A stretch of DNA of 64,000 nucleotides from Neonectria sp. B-13 (taxonomy: Eukaryota > Ascomycota > Sordariomycetes > Hypocreales > Nectriaceae): the NCBI GenBank assembly GCA_002682825.1, contig NOKP01000015.1:434001-498000 (forward strand). The letters run 5' to 3'. Position numbers and translations under genes: made by a program. Under the pieces are notes generated by a model, which did not search any database, was not told the origin of the DNA, and worked only from the letters and a program-made list of their open reading frames with translations. This document shows positions 43,806 through 53,764 of this stretch, piece by piece. Every line of letters begins with the position of its first letter. Within the stretch, counting starts at the first letter, position 1.

Positions 43806-44711
43806 CTAGGGCAGTTCGGTTTGGCCAGGCGAAAGAGTACCGTTCTCAATCGCAGCAGTATGTCCTCTCGCCAGCATGCCGATGGCTGGGTTGTATAAGT
43901 CCAAGTAGGTGAATACATTGATACCGGGTGGGGGCGTGCGCCAGTCGCGCATCAGTTCTCCAAAGATGGCTCCCAGAGAAACCAGGTGCACGCCAGCATC
44001 CTTCATTCCGTCGTTTGCTGCATCACGAACCATGTCACTGGAAGTTCCCGATGCCTCGATGTTGGCCCAGACAGAGTACCCAGCCTCTCTGAGGGAGAAG
44101 GCACAGAATGCAGTACCTGTTGTGAGAATTAGCTATCTTGTCGTCTCAGGCAGCACCATGTCAAGAATATGGATGCTAAGAGTATGGACCGTCGACTCAC
44201 AAACGTCTGTCAAGATACCGGCAATGATGATTTGCGTTCTGTTTGCCTGTGCAATGGCTTCTCGTACGTCTGCATTATCCATTGCATTGACCTGGCCCGG
44301 ACGTTGAATAAGAGGTGCATCGGGAAACATATCGAGAATCTCCCCTGGTAGGGGGCCATTGGGTCCTGGTCATCTTGATTAGCAAGGTTTTCATACGAGA
44401 GAACTGCGCTGGGGATGCTTACCCGTTTGGGCAGAGGTGGTCATCACGACCGGCAAGTCGAAGGCCTTCGCGATTGCCGCATGCGCGAGGATGTTTTGCT
44501 TGAAGTATATAGGCTCCAGATCTCGCACGAGGTTGAAAAGGCCGACTTGTTCGTCGAGAATAAGGACCATCTAACAGACGGTTAGGCTATGTGATAATGG
44601 GCTTAACTTTCTTCAACTAACAGATTTATTCCGATCCAGCCTCTCGTACGTAAATGCCGAAGCACTTGCAAGGAAGACTGTAGTAACAGCCAAAAGCTTG
44701 CTGAAAGACAT
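43806..44711 (-). CDS. Isochorismatase-family (YcaC-like) cysteine hydrolase with signal peptide
   Basis: Four exons: 44711-44622, 44570-44423, 44365-44201 and 44116-43806, giving 237 aa. Residues 1-19 form a signal peptide (MSFSKLLAVTTVFLASASA). The hydrolase core follows: VLILDEQVGLFNLVRD with the catalytic Asp, MTTSAQTGPNGPLPGEI, RPGQVNAMDNADVREAI, and IIIAGILTDVC formed at the third splice junction with the nucleophile Cys, then EASGTSSDMVRDAA. The layout is that of YcaC-like isochorismatase hydrolases. An N-terminal secretion signal is unusual for this normally cytosolic family. Secreted isochorismatases are known plant-immunity effectors in some fungi and oomycetes, but the substrate here is unknown. 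Confidence 0.82.
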
Positions 44712-45885
44712 GGCTGGTTGCTGGTAAATGCGCTGGGTCAGATGAAGCGTAGACTAATATAGTAGTCGATGATTGATCCTGATGAGATTGAGCTGGACTA
44801 ATTTGGGACTCTCACTCGGAAGAACAGCAAGTTTATAACTATATATACCGTGCGCTTGGCCTTCGCGGCGGTTCATCCAATTTCCATATCCTACAGGTAG
44901 AACTCAATTATTCGTATCGCTACTTCGAAGAGAAGGTGCTAGCGAAGATTACCAAGAACAGGTAGCCCCCTGCATCTATATCAGCCATTATTGATACAAT
45001 GTAAGCAACAGGACATACCTTAAAGTCATGCATCTACTTATTTGAGTTGTGGATCCGACCGCGCGGTTACCTGCTTCGGCGTACCGCGCGCGCGGGTGGA
45101 CAACGGAGTTATGCCGGCCGGAGACTGTCGGATACCACCCAGTCGGGGACATAATCATTGCAGGGAAAGCCTGTTTAGTAAAGGGCCTGGGATGGTAAAG
45201 TTAAGATGGCGGGGACAGCCGTAGTGGTCGATCATGCGTCTTCTCCAATGGAAGCCTATTTTAACCCGGCAGGCTCTGTACGCGCATACGGAAGCGATGC
45301 CGGCGTTGCATTGTTGCTTACAGGATGGTTGATGGCTACTTGGTCTAGTAGGTGAGGAGCTGAAACATTTGGGCCGTTGTAGGAAACGTCACCTCGCAGT
45401 AGGGGAAAGACATGCTGTCCATGACGAGAGGCTTACTTATCAATATCCTTTCATTATAAAGCCTATGTAATCCGTAAGAGCCCCAACGTCGCCAAGGCGC
45501 GAGTATTCGTGGTAATAGACTTTCCACACTGAAACAAGAAGCAATACAAAGTACATTCAGCGACCAAGATTTCAAAATCGTAGCATTACACCGTTGGCGT
45601 GGTAGTATTCTCCTTTTGTGATTACGTTGGCCAAGATTTGGAAGGTCGGTACCGCATTGATGCAACATTTCTGGTGTGATTCTAGCTTTCCGTATCCATC
45701 CCCTGGGCATGGCTATGACTCAGGGCCTTACCAATGTTAGAGCAACTTGCTCCGAGGTCGCATTACGGTGCAGCGAAAACCAACGCATTCTGTGACGCAC
45801 GGAATGTGCTCCCAGTACGACTTTGTGTACCTTTCAACTTGATAGACAGAGCCAGCTCCAGCTCCGTAGAGTGTGCACGCCTGCC

Positions 45886-45893
45886 TATATAAG
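45886..45893 (+). promoter_or_regulatory. TATA-like element TATATAAG
   Basis: TATATAAG lies 67 bp upstream of the start-less secreted-protein frame at 45953 and has the usual position for a fungal TATA box. It suggests the frame was once a transcribed gene. Confidence 0.45.
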
Positions 45894-45952
45894 CTGTGGT
45901 GCGTCTAATCTACTGAGAAAACACGCACCTTCCAACCAATCTCTCAACATAG

Positions 45953-46258
45953 ATCAACCAGCCTTATCTTGCAACACATCTTTTTCTCGTCAACCTCATC
46001 ACCATTGCCTCTGCCGTCCCAGCGGCCCTCATCCCAAGTGACCAAGGAAATGCTCCCGGGTTCGCCCTCCACGATGGTGAAGTTGTCGCAATTGTCAACC
46101 GCTCCCCTGAATCGAAGAACAGCCCTCGTTCTGAGAACATCATCGTGACTAGGGCGATCTATAATGGCACCTTCGGTTCAGATCCAGAAGCCAGGCACCC
46201 AGTACTGAATCATCGTCGATCAGGCTTAGGCAATACGTTGTCATATATTGTTCCATAG
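45953..46258 (+). pseudogene. Small secreted-protein gene lacking a start codon
   Basis: An open frame of 101 codons from just after a TAG to the TAG at 46256-46258. It begins with a hydrophobic stretch (LATHLFLVNLITIASAVPAA) that looks like a signal peptide with an Ala-x-Ala cleavage site, followed by IPSDQGNAPGFALHDGEVVA and a polar, Asn/Ser/Arg-rich tail without Cys. No ATG lies in frame before the signal-like segment, and I found no spliced upstream ATG that fits. Together with the TATA element it looks like a small secreted protein that lost its start, or whose first exon is not visible. Family unknown. Confidence 0.45.
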
Positions 46259-46478
46259 TTACATACCTAACGTCAGCCATGTTCATGTCTCTGTAAACCC
46301 AGTACCTCACATAAAGAATATTATATTAGTGATTTCTAATGTCTAAAGTATGTCTTAAGATAACTTGCTAACTTTTAGAAACTCCACTCATATCACGCGT
46401 CGCAAGGCAATCACGCCCACTATTCAACCGGAAACTCAAAGTCCAGTTCATAGCATATAACAGTATGTGAACATATAC

Positions 46479-46735
46479 GTATACTCCTGGAGGGGATCAA
46501 TCACACTAGCTATCTTACATGGGATTTAATGACACATTAAATTCAGGGAGTAATTACCATATACCATGGCCGACTACGGGTTCGTAAGTGGGTTCAAGGA
46601 CGCGTCTTTGTTATGGGTTCCTGCTCCTCTTCCTTCGTGGCCAAATATTAATTGCTTAACCAGCTGTGTCGTCAAGTCATCTGATGTTAGCCCCTCAGTG
46701 AAATTAGTCAAGTCCCCAATTATTGCAGCAGTGCT
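46479..46735 (+). repeat. Dispersed diverged repeat, copy B
   Basis: Second copy of the element at 39329-39560, in the same orientation, longer because of about 30-40 extra bases near 46580-46615. The minus strand encodes the related peptide NFTEGLTSDDLTTQLV. Several differences are C/T or G/A transitions, compatible with old RIP-like decay but not tested. No terminal repeats or target-site duplications are seen. Confidence 0.65.
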
Positions 46736-47132
46736 CTACCTAACGCACTGACTACTCGGCACCATGCTGTGTTCTTTAAGTCTCCTAGTTCGTGCATTTC
46801 GGATGGGTAGTCTTAAATCAATCGAACAATGACAGATTTTCTTTTAATGCGAAAATGATGGCTTGCAAGAAGACTCTCACACCTACGTATTTGTTTTGTT
46901 TTCCTGCATGGTGATGTCAGAGTAATTGGAGGAGGGCGGAAGGATGAAACAGTGTGCCTGTGAAACCACTAACATCACGCCCGGGCCGATTACCAGGATG
47001 TGCTCCTGCCGTCCTCCGAAGGAATCGTAGGGGTAGCAAATAAATTGCAAAAGGGGATATATATCTGCCAGCAGAGGAACTCCATGTACTCGGTTCCTTA
47101 CCCACATTCTCGCAGACTTACATCTCAACAAC

Positions 47133-48838
47133 ATGTGTCGAAGTGTGTCTATCTGGACTTGGATTGGCCTTGGAGCTGGCGCGCTGGCTGGCCTCGTCTC
47201 CAAAGCCGCAGCAGATAAACCGGTGTAAGAGACCATGTGAAGTCCCAAGTAGTATTCGGTCGCTGACATGCGTAGTTTTGCTCACTACATGGTTTGTTAT
47301 GGAACCTTAGAAACGCACTCGAGTCCTAACGGGTTTAGATTGGCAACATCGACGACGAACATTGCCGCAAGGACATTCTTGACGCCCAGAATCTTGGGAT
47401 TGACGCTTTCGCCATAAATTTTGGTATGTTAGCGACGCGTACGGGGAGATAGACTCGCACTGACTGGCATCAGATCAATATGCATGGTGGTCAAACTCGA
47501 CCGTGGACCGCCTGTTTGACAATGCAGACGAGCTAGGTTTCAAGATATTCTTCTCATTTGATATGTCAGGCAGCTACTTCTCCAGCCCTGACCAATATGC
47601 TGAGTATCTTGACGATCATCTGTCACGAGAATCTTACTACACGTACAACGGTAAGGCATGGTTTCGCCAACGCAAGACAACAGCTCATATTTGTTTAGAT
47701 GTACCACTCGTTAGCACCTTTGGGGTATTAGGTTGAGTCTTTCGAGAACATGCAGAAGCTGACAAGGTGGCCAGGGCGAGTCTGTGACTAGCGATCAGTG
47801 GAAGGATCTGAGAAACACCGTTGGCGACATTCTGATAGTCCCATCCTTTTACCTGAGCACTCCTTCTTCGACCTTTTTCGACAATTACCCTGAGCTTGTG
47901 CGTATCCTAACCTTTTATTCTTGTTACCAACGCTAACTCCGTCAGGATGGCATGTTCAACTGGAACTCTTGGCCCCAAATCGCAGAGGGCAAGGTTATTG
48001 TGTCGACAGATGACGACAAAACATTTCAGCAAGCTGCTAAAAACTCTGGAAAGCTGTTCATGATGGGACTGTCGCCGCTGCAATTCAAGCACTTTGACTC
48101 CAACAACAACTGGTATCGCAGGGGGGAAGAGAACCTCGAGTATCGTTTCGGACAGGTGTTGGAGGTTCAGCCAGACATGCTCGAGATCCAGACATGGAAC
48201 GATGCTGGAGAGAGCCATTACATGGGAAACATATGGCCAGAAGCCATGGATGGAGATGCGATTCCGGCATACACCGATGGATACAACCACACTGGCTATT
48301 GGGAGGTTCTTCCTTCCTTTATCCAGGCTTGGAAGCGAGGAGACACGAGTACCGAGAAGATGGTGCCAACCAACAACGCTGCAGCCCAGGGTGTCTTTTG
48401 GCATCACACATTGTTGACGACTTCGGATTGTTCTTCGGACGGACTTGACAAACCCGACGGCATTGATAATGCCAACAATGTGGTAACAGTACGTGAGCAT
48501 GTGCTCTTCTCTTCGATTGGTGCTAACCCAGCTTGTTAGGGCGTTATTCTCGTGGCAGAAGGCCAGACAGGTCTTACTGTCTCTGCCTCAAGCGGTTCAA
48601 CTCAGCTGGGGACAAAGGACCTTGTTGCGGGATTCAACAGATTTACGTTCACCGACATGACAACTGGAACAGTCAGCGTCCGGGTTCTGAACGGGGATGA
48701 CGTGGTGATTGAAGGGTCTGGGCCTCTGCAGGTAAGTCGATCCAAGGCCATGGCTTGGTAGGTGCTGACAGATATCAGGTACTGGGATCCAGCTCCGTGT
48801 GCAACTATAACTACCAGGTCGTTGGCCTTTCAGCTTGA
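47133..48838 (+). CDS. Secreted GH71 alpha-1,3-glucanase
   Basis: Nine exons: 47133-47224, 47276-47291 (16 nt), 47339-47423, 47474-47650, 47699-47724 (26 nt), 47775-47897, 47946-48488, 48540-48731 and 48779-48838, giving 437 aa. Residues 1-28 form a signal peptide ending KAAA. The GH71 core is clear: VFAHYMIGNI joined over a microexon, GIDAFAINFDQYAWW, GFKIFFSFDMSG, VPLVSTFGG formed over two introns, DGMFNWNSWP, and EIQTWNDAGESHYMGNIWPE with acidic residues typical of the active site. The C-terminal part is a small beta-rich domain (AEGQTGLTVSASS...VLNGDDVVIEGSGPLQ). The enzyme cleaves alpha-1,3-glucan (own cell wall or mutan). Length fits single-domain GH71 without a CBM24 tail. Confidence 0.9.
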
Positions 48839-49111
48839 GGTGGAACTCTCAGAGTGGAATCCCCTGCAACCGGAGATGAGATCCTCTCGTACTAGTAGCA
48901 GACTATCTCATCCGGGAGAACGCAACCTGGTGGAACGACTCAGAGAGAAAAAGGGCGTGTCTGCCATAATAGCGAAAGGGAAAATATGCGTGTCAATTAT
49001 AGTAATATTCCCTCGTCCAGCTATCAAAGCTGCCCATCAATTGTAACCTCCCCAAGAGATACACCACGTCCCGCTTAATCGTACTCCCATGAATGTATGT
49101 ATTGAACCATT

Positions 49112-50921
49112 TTAGGTGCAATTTTCTTCCCAGAGTGCCTTGACATGCGACATGAATGCCTTTTCTGACCAAGTAAATTGCTTCAAGATTTCAAGCAATT
49201 CTGACCATGATCCGTACAAGTCTCCGAACCTGGTGGCTTTGTTCGAGCGCAGCAGTGCTACATAACTGGAGCGTACAATTCCTTTTGGAGCGAATGCCCC
49301 GCCGATGTACAGGAGCCAAATTAGCAATTCAGGATGATCATCCCATGTAGGATCGTTGTTCGACTGTTGTAGTTCGTGGAGTAATTGTGAGGACACATGG
49401 GGCTGTGAAATCTAGAGTCAGCACATTCATGAATCAGACTAGCAAACAATTATGGCATCTCGTCAAGTCCATCTGCGCCAGGGCTTTCTTGATGGGAGCA
49501 AAACCAGCGAGAGATAGAGAACGCAATGACTGGGGTTCACCTACGGGAATTACTAAAGCGCACCAAACTGTGCAGCATAGCATAACCGAGCATACATATG
49601 CCGCAAGATGACAGCACTCCAGGGCAGGAGAGAGATTCGGCAAGCCCACAAGCCTAGATTGGATAGATGCTGTGTGATTATTGATGCGCGCCATCAGCAT
49701 TGCATCGCTACTTGTGGAACCGGGAACGTCTCTAATCTCTCGAATGCATTGCAATGCATGTATGTCTTCAAGCACTTCAATGAACTCTTTGCCGAGTAAG
49801 TGGGACCGCGTCTGGAATCCTGACGGCAGCCGAAAGAAGTTTGGGGAGAACGAATCTCTTGTCCATTGAAGCTCGGCGAAAGTCGTGTGGTCAACTATGC
49901 GACTAGACCCCGCTAAAATGGAAGAATTCAGGTCCTGCCTGTCGGCCAGTGTAAGAGTAAGTCACAAAAAGACTGCATCCTTGCTTACCAAAATATGGCC
50001 CGTTTGATTCCGCCAGTGAGATATATGCCCTTCGTTTGACAGATTTTAAGCAGCAGCTGCACTGCCCCCATGTGAAGTTGAACCTGAGACGTCATCCCAA
50101 GGCAAGCCTGGATAATCAAATATCAGCTTAACACAGCTCGAGACACAGGGGAACATCCAAAGAGCAGGTGTGCAGACCTCTACGCCAGCTAGCAGCAAAA
50201 TGGCTCCAATAGTTGATTCCGAAGTAGCCTCATCCAGAGAACTCATCCTCTCACGGATATAACCGATTGCCTGACCCTGGTATCCGAGGCACTCTCGGTC
50301 AATGCTGCCCCCAGTTACCGCGAATGCGAATGAGAGCATAACGGCGTTTAGAAGAGCGGGATCCACTAAACCAGTTCGGAAAACTGAGCGAAAGTTGTGG
50401 AATGCGAGCTCTTCCGCAACACTAAAGACTGGCTCGGGAGCCTGCCTAGCTTTGTCTGAATCATTCATTGTAAGCCTGGCCGAGGCAGTTTTCAGCGACC
50501 AGGGGGAGCTTACAGTTGCCAAGTAGTGTCTGCAATCTCGACGAATCCACCGCAAGGGTCTGGAACGGATCGAGCACGCCTGCAGACAGGGAGAAGAGCG
50601 GCGCTGCTAGAGTTCCGGTACACGTTCTCTTCCTCACCAACCTCTTGGGTTTCTCTTTCGAAGTTGTTACAAGAAAATTGTCCCTCGACTCTTGCTGAAG
50701 TTTTCGTTTGTTTGCGAGTGCTTGCTTTACAGCATGTGACCGGGCTAGACGCCTAGTGATCTTATCCTTGGCGTCATCTGGACCCTGGATCGAGATGAAC
50801 TGAAATCGTCCAGCTGACAAGGGTGAGTAGCACGCCAATAAGTGACTGCGCTGGATCTGATTCACCTACCTGCGATAGGTCCACTTTCGGCTTCTGCGGA
50901 AGCATGATTCGTTGACACCAT
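49112..50921 (-). CDS. Fungal_trans_2-type regulator lacking a zinc cluster
   Basis: Six exons: 50921-50870, 50813-50514, 50455-50178, 50107-49989, 49938-49545 and 49402-49112, giving 477 aa. All five introns keep frame; the last is 142 nt. The N-terminus GRFQFISIQGPDDAKD then ITRRLARSHAVKQALANKRK is the conserved start of a large fungal group in which a basic RSHAVKQAL segment precedes a Fungal_trans_2-like domain, and no Zn2Cys6 motif is found. EPVFSVAEELAFHNFRSVFR, ILLLAGVEACLGMTSQVQLH and DHPELLIWLLYIGGAFAPKG complete the pattern. Its function is usually assumed to be transcriptional, but DNA binding is unproven for these proteins. It is divergent from an Old Yellow Enzyme gene, with a dyad-containing minisatellite between them. 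Confidence 0.8.
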
Positions 50922-51137
50922 TGTGCAAGACTACTGATGCAAAGACTGGCAGTGGGATTATGACGTTTGCTTCTAATGAATTATCTCCAAGATGCTCAGC
51001 TGTTCTTGATGTAGCGGATTAACAAAACGGCGTGTTTCCTACGGATATCTGACAGCGGGGTCACCTTCGTTTCTTGCTTATAAATCAGAGTTAAGAGTCG
51101 CCCGCCTTTCTCTGTCTGCCTAACCCCTTTGTAGAAG

Positions 51138-51374
51138 CAGCTCCTTTCCCTAATCGGAAGTACCTTATTTCCTTATTCGGAATATGTGCTTACCATAAGC
51201 AGAAAATAGACTTGCTGTATGTTTCATAGCTGGAAACATCTCTGTTCCTGAATAGGAAGTATCACTGTTCCTAGATAGGAAGTATCTCGGTTCCTGGATA
51301 GGAAGTATCTCGGTTCCTGGATAGGAAGTATCTCAGTTCCTTGATAGGCAGTATCTCTGTTTCTTGAGTAGAAT
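51138..51374. repeat. 23-bp minisatellite with an internal TTCC-N6-GGAA dyad
   Basis: Six tandem 23-bp units at 51237-51374 with approximate consensus TATCTCGGTTCCTGGATAGGAAG; two identical units at 51283-51328. Two more diverged units of the same length lie at 51138-51160 and 51161-51183. Nearly every unit keeps an inverted pair TTCC...GGAA with six bases between, although the middle bases vary; unit 5 has GGCA and unit 6 TTTC...AGAA. The array sits between the divergent regulator (start 50921) and the OYE (start 51591). Confidence 0.85.
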
Positions 51375-51429
51375 TATCTTTGTCGCCCAATATTCAATTT
51401 GTAAGCTCTTACCGTTATATTACTTGACC

Positions 51430-51621
51430 ATGGCGACTTTGTCATCGAACGACGAGTTCAAGGAGTATATAAACTCCAAAGCCCAGGCCGTTGAGAGCTC
51501 TATCTCAGACGTCAAAGCCACCAGCAGACAGCACCTCACTACTTTGAATACTGCAATATCACATCATACTACGCCCAGACATCTTTCCTCATGGCTGAAT
51601 CACACCTTTTCAAGCCGTTGA
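51430..51621 (+). other. Upstream ORF overlapping the OYE start
   Basis: A 63-codon frame from ATG 51430 to a stop at 51619-51621, in a different frame from the OYE and overlapping its first 31 bases. The peptide begins MATLSSNDEFKEYINSKAQA and is hydrophilic and helical at first. Whether it is translated is unknown. If the OYE transcript starts upstream of 51430, this uORF would strongly reduce initiation at the OYE ATG, so either transcription starts later or the uORF is regulatory. Confidence 0.5.
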
Positions 51622-52697
51622 AAATCGGCAACGTGGAAGTGAAGCATCGGATCGGCATGGCGCCACTCACTCGCTTCCGAGCGGATGCCGACCGCGTGCC
51701 GACGCCTCTGATGAAGGAACACTACAGTCAACGAGCCGCTGTGCCTGGCACTTTGATTATTTCCGAGGGCACCTTCATATCGGCATCGGCCTGCGGCGGG
51801 TTCGCCAACGCACCTGGGATCTGGAGCAAAGAACAGGTGGTCGCCTGGAGAACAATCACCGACGAAGTCCACCGCAAGGGCTGCTTCATATTCTGTCAGA
51901 TATTTGCAATGGGCCGTGCTGGGAATGCTGAAGTGGCTGAAAGGGAGGGACTCACCATCGAAGGGCCTAGCGCTATTCCAATCGAAGAAGGCAGCCCGAT
52001 ACCAAGGGTCATGACCATCGAAAACATCAAGCAAACGGTTCAAGACTTCGCGATCGCCGCGCAGAATGCAATCGACGCAGGGTTTGACGGTGTCGAGTGC
52101 CACGGCGCAAACGGCTATCTCGTCGACCAATTCAATCAAGACGTCAGTAACCAGCGTGACGACGAGTACGGCGGTAGCGTGGAAAACAGGTCTCGCCTTA
52201 TCAACGAGATCATGAAGGCTGTCGTCGACGCTGTCGGCCCAGAACGCGTCGGGGTTCGTCTCAGTCCGTGGAGTCTGTTCCAAGGCATGAAGATGGAGAA
52301 TCCAATCCCGCAGTTTGCGGACATCATCGAAAAAGCCAGTCAGTTGGATCTGGCGTACCTTCACTTGGTCGAGTCGCGGGTGTCTGGCAGCGACGACTAC
52401 GAAGGCAGCGAGCGGCTTGATTTTGCGTACAAACTCTGGAACGGACCTATTCTTGTTGCCGGCGGGTATCAGCTGGCGGACGCGCAGAAACTTATCGATG
52501 AAGAGTATCCGGACAAGGACATTGTCATCATGTTTGGGAGATACTTCATTGCAAACCCAGATCTAGTGTATAGGATCAAGGAGGGTCTGGAGCTTGGTGC
52601 GGCCGAACGCAAGACGTTCTATGTTAACAACTCGCCTGTGGGCTACGTGGATTATCCGTTCAGCGCGGAATATCTAGCGAGCCAGAATGTTTATTAG
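51591..52697 (+). CDS. Old Yellow Enzyme family NADPH-dependent flavin oxidoreductase
   Basis: A single exon of 368 aa. It is a complete OYE-type TIM barrel: LFKPLKIGNVEVKHRIGMAP at the FMN-binding start, SEGTFIS, then VECHGANGYLVDQFNQDVSN with the substrate-anion pair His/Asn and the proton-donor Tyr of HGANGY, DEYGGSVENRSR, GVRLSPWSLFQG, HLVESRVSGSD, ILVAGGYQ and FGRYFIANPDLVYR for phosphate binding. All catalytic residues are present. The family reduces activated C=C bonds with NADPH in the cytosol and is involved in stress responses or secondary metabolism. No signal peptide. Its promoter contains the 23-bp dyad array and a uORF overlaps its start. Confidence 0.92.
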   Translation: MAESHLFKPLKIGNVEVKHRIGMAPLTRFRADADRVPTPLMKEHYSQRAAVPGTLIISEGTFISASACGGFANAPGIWSKEQVVAWRTITDEVHRKGCFIFCQIFAMGRAGNAEVAEREGLTIEGPSAIPIEEGSPIPRVMTIENIKQTVQDFAIAAQNAIDAGFDGVECHGANGYLVDQFNQDVSNQRDDEYGGSVENRSRLINEIMKAVVDAVGPERVGVRLSPWSLFQGMKMENPIPQFADIIEKASQLDLAYLHLVESRVSGSDDYEGSERLDFAYKLWNGPILVAGGYQLADAQKLIDEEYPDKDIVIMFGRYFIANPDLVYRIKEGLELGAAERKTFYVNNSPVGYVDYPFSAEYLASQNVY

Positions 52698-53764
52698 TTT
52701 GGTTCGGCTTAGTATATAGACATTAGACAGAGTTTATAAAGTATGCAAATCTTGTTGAATCACCAGGTACATTTATGCTCGTGTCGAATCGGCGGAGACC
52801 AATTCCGTCCTCAATGTACTTCGTACCTACAAGTAGCCGCACTCGCATTCAGCCCTGGCAGGCAAAAGCGCAAGTCCGAGCAGCAGGGAGCAGGGTGGCA
52901 TGTCTTCGCCTCCTCGGGTGCGTCATGTGTGTAAGCACTAGTCAAGGGGCTTGGGAATAGCGGCAAGCGACATGGCTAGAACCCAGACAATTTCTGGCAG
53001 CTCGTGTTCTGTGCAGGTAGAAAACGGCTGTTGTGGACGAAGTACGGGAATAAATCGAAGAGAGCTTTCAATCCAATTACGGAGCAATGGGTTCTCGCTG
53101 TGGAACTGTCTCGTTGGAACCGTGCCGTCCCTGGAACTGTGAAGCATTAACGCTGAGAGAGACACAGACACGCTGTGGATCGCTTCTCACTTGGGATGGT
53201 TTGCTGAATCCTAAATGGAGACCAAGCACTAAGACACAGGTGGCTAATCCGGAAATGGGAATAGGGCGAGCCCAGAGACGTGCCGATCCTAGCTCTCTCC
53301 AAGGCTCCATCCATCCCAAAGGATTCGGGGGCTGTGAATTCCCCGCAGAAACCGGCTTGTTGGTTGTTGCTCTGTGCCAATCCATACATAGAACCAAGAC
53401 AACGCTTCTCAGGCTCCAGATGAAGACAGGCCGTGTGTCCAAACGAGGTGGAGATTTGGCCGGGCCAGACAGCAGCAGACCGATGAAACGTTAGCGGAGC
53501 AAAAGCCTTTCGGGGCGCTTGCAAGGATCCCCTGGTCTGCAACCTTGGCTGACGATCCTGCGCATTTCCAGGGGCGTCATCAGGATTCAATCCCAATTTC
53601 CCCAAGGCCGTCGCCACTAACCGCGAAAAACATGGCCTAGATCTTTTTTATTCTCGTAATTGTCTCGCAGGGCTGTACAGTCATTCTTAAACTGATTAGA
53701 CTTGGCCTCGTCGGATTCCACATCGCTCTCGCCTTGCTTCAAACACGCCCGCCCGCCAGCAACT
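52698..53764. other. Intergenic, no supported gene
   Basis: About 1.1 kb between two plus-strand genes. The overlapping frames at 53077-53617 give no family signal and look like chance openings in GC-rich DNA. It holds the promoter of the LITAF gene. Confidence 0.45.

Larger units (their letters stand above)
44712..47132. other. Long repeat- and remnant-containing intergenic region
   Basis: About 2.4 kb between divergent genes. It holds a small secreted-protein-like frame without a start codon (45953-46258), a TATA element (45886-45893) and repeat copy B (46479-46735). Other open frames, including a 128-codon minus frame at 46883-47269 overlapping the GH71 start, lack any family signal. Confidence 0.5.

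Noticed and set aside
46883..47269. 128-codon minus-strand frame overlapping the GH71 first exons
   Set aside because: No start context, no family signal, and it is antisense to the well-supported signal peptide and first introns of the glucanase.
31470..50921. Secondary-metabolite gene cluster
   Set aside because: There are regulators, MFS pumps, a hydrolase and an OYE, but no polyketide, peptide, terpene or other core enzyme and no shared motif linking them.
51600..52364. 254-codon frame antisense to the OYE
   Set aside because: A shadow produced by the GC-rich coding strand; the sense frame carries all OYE motifs.
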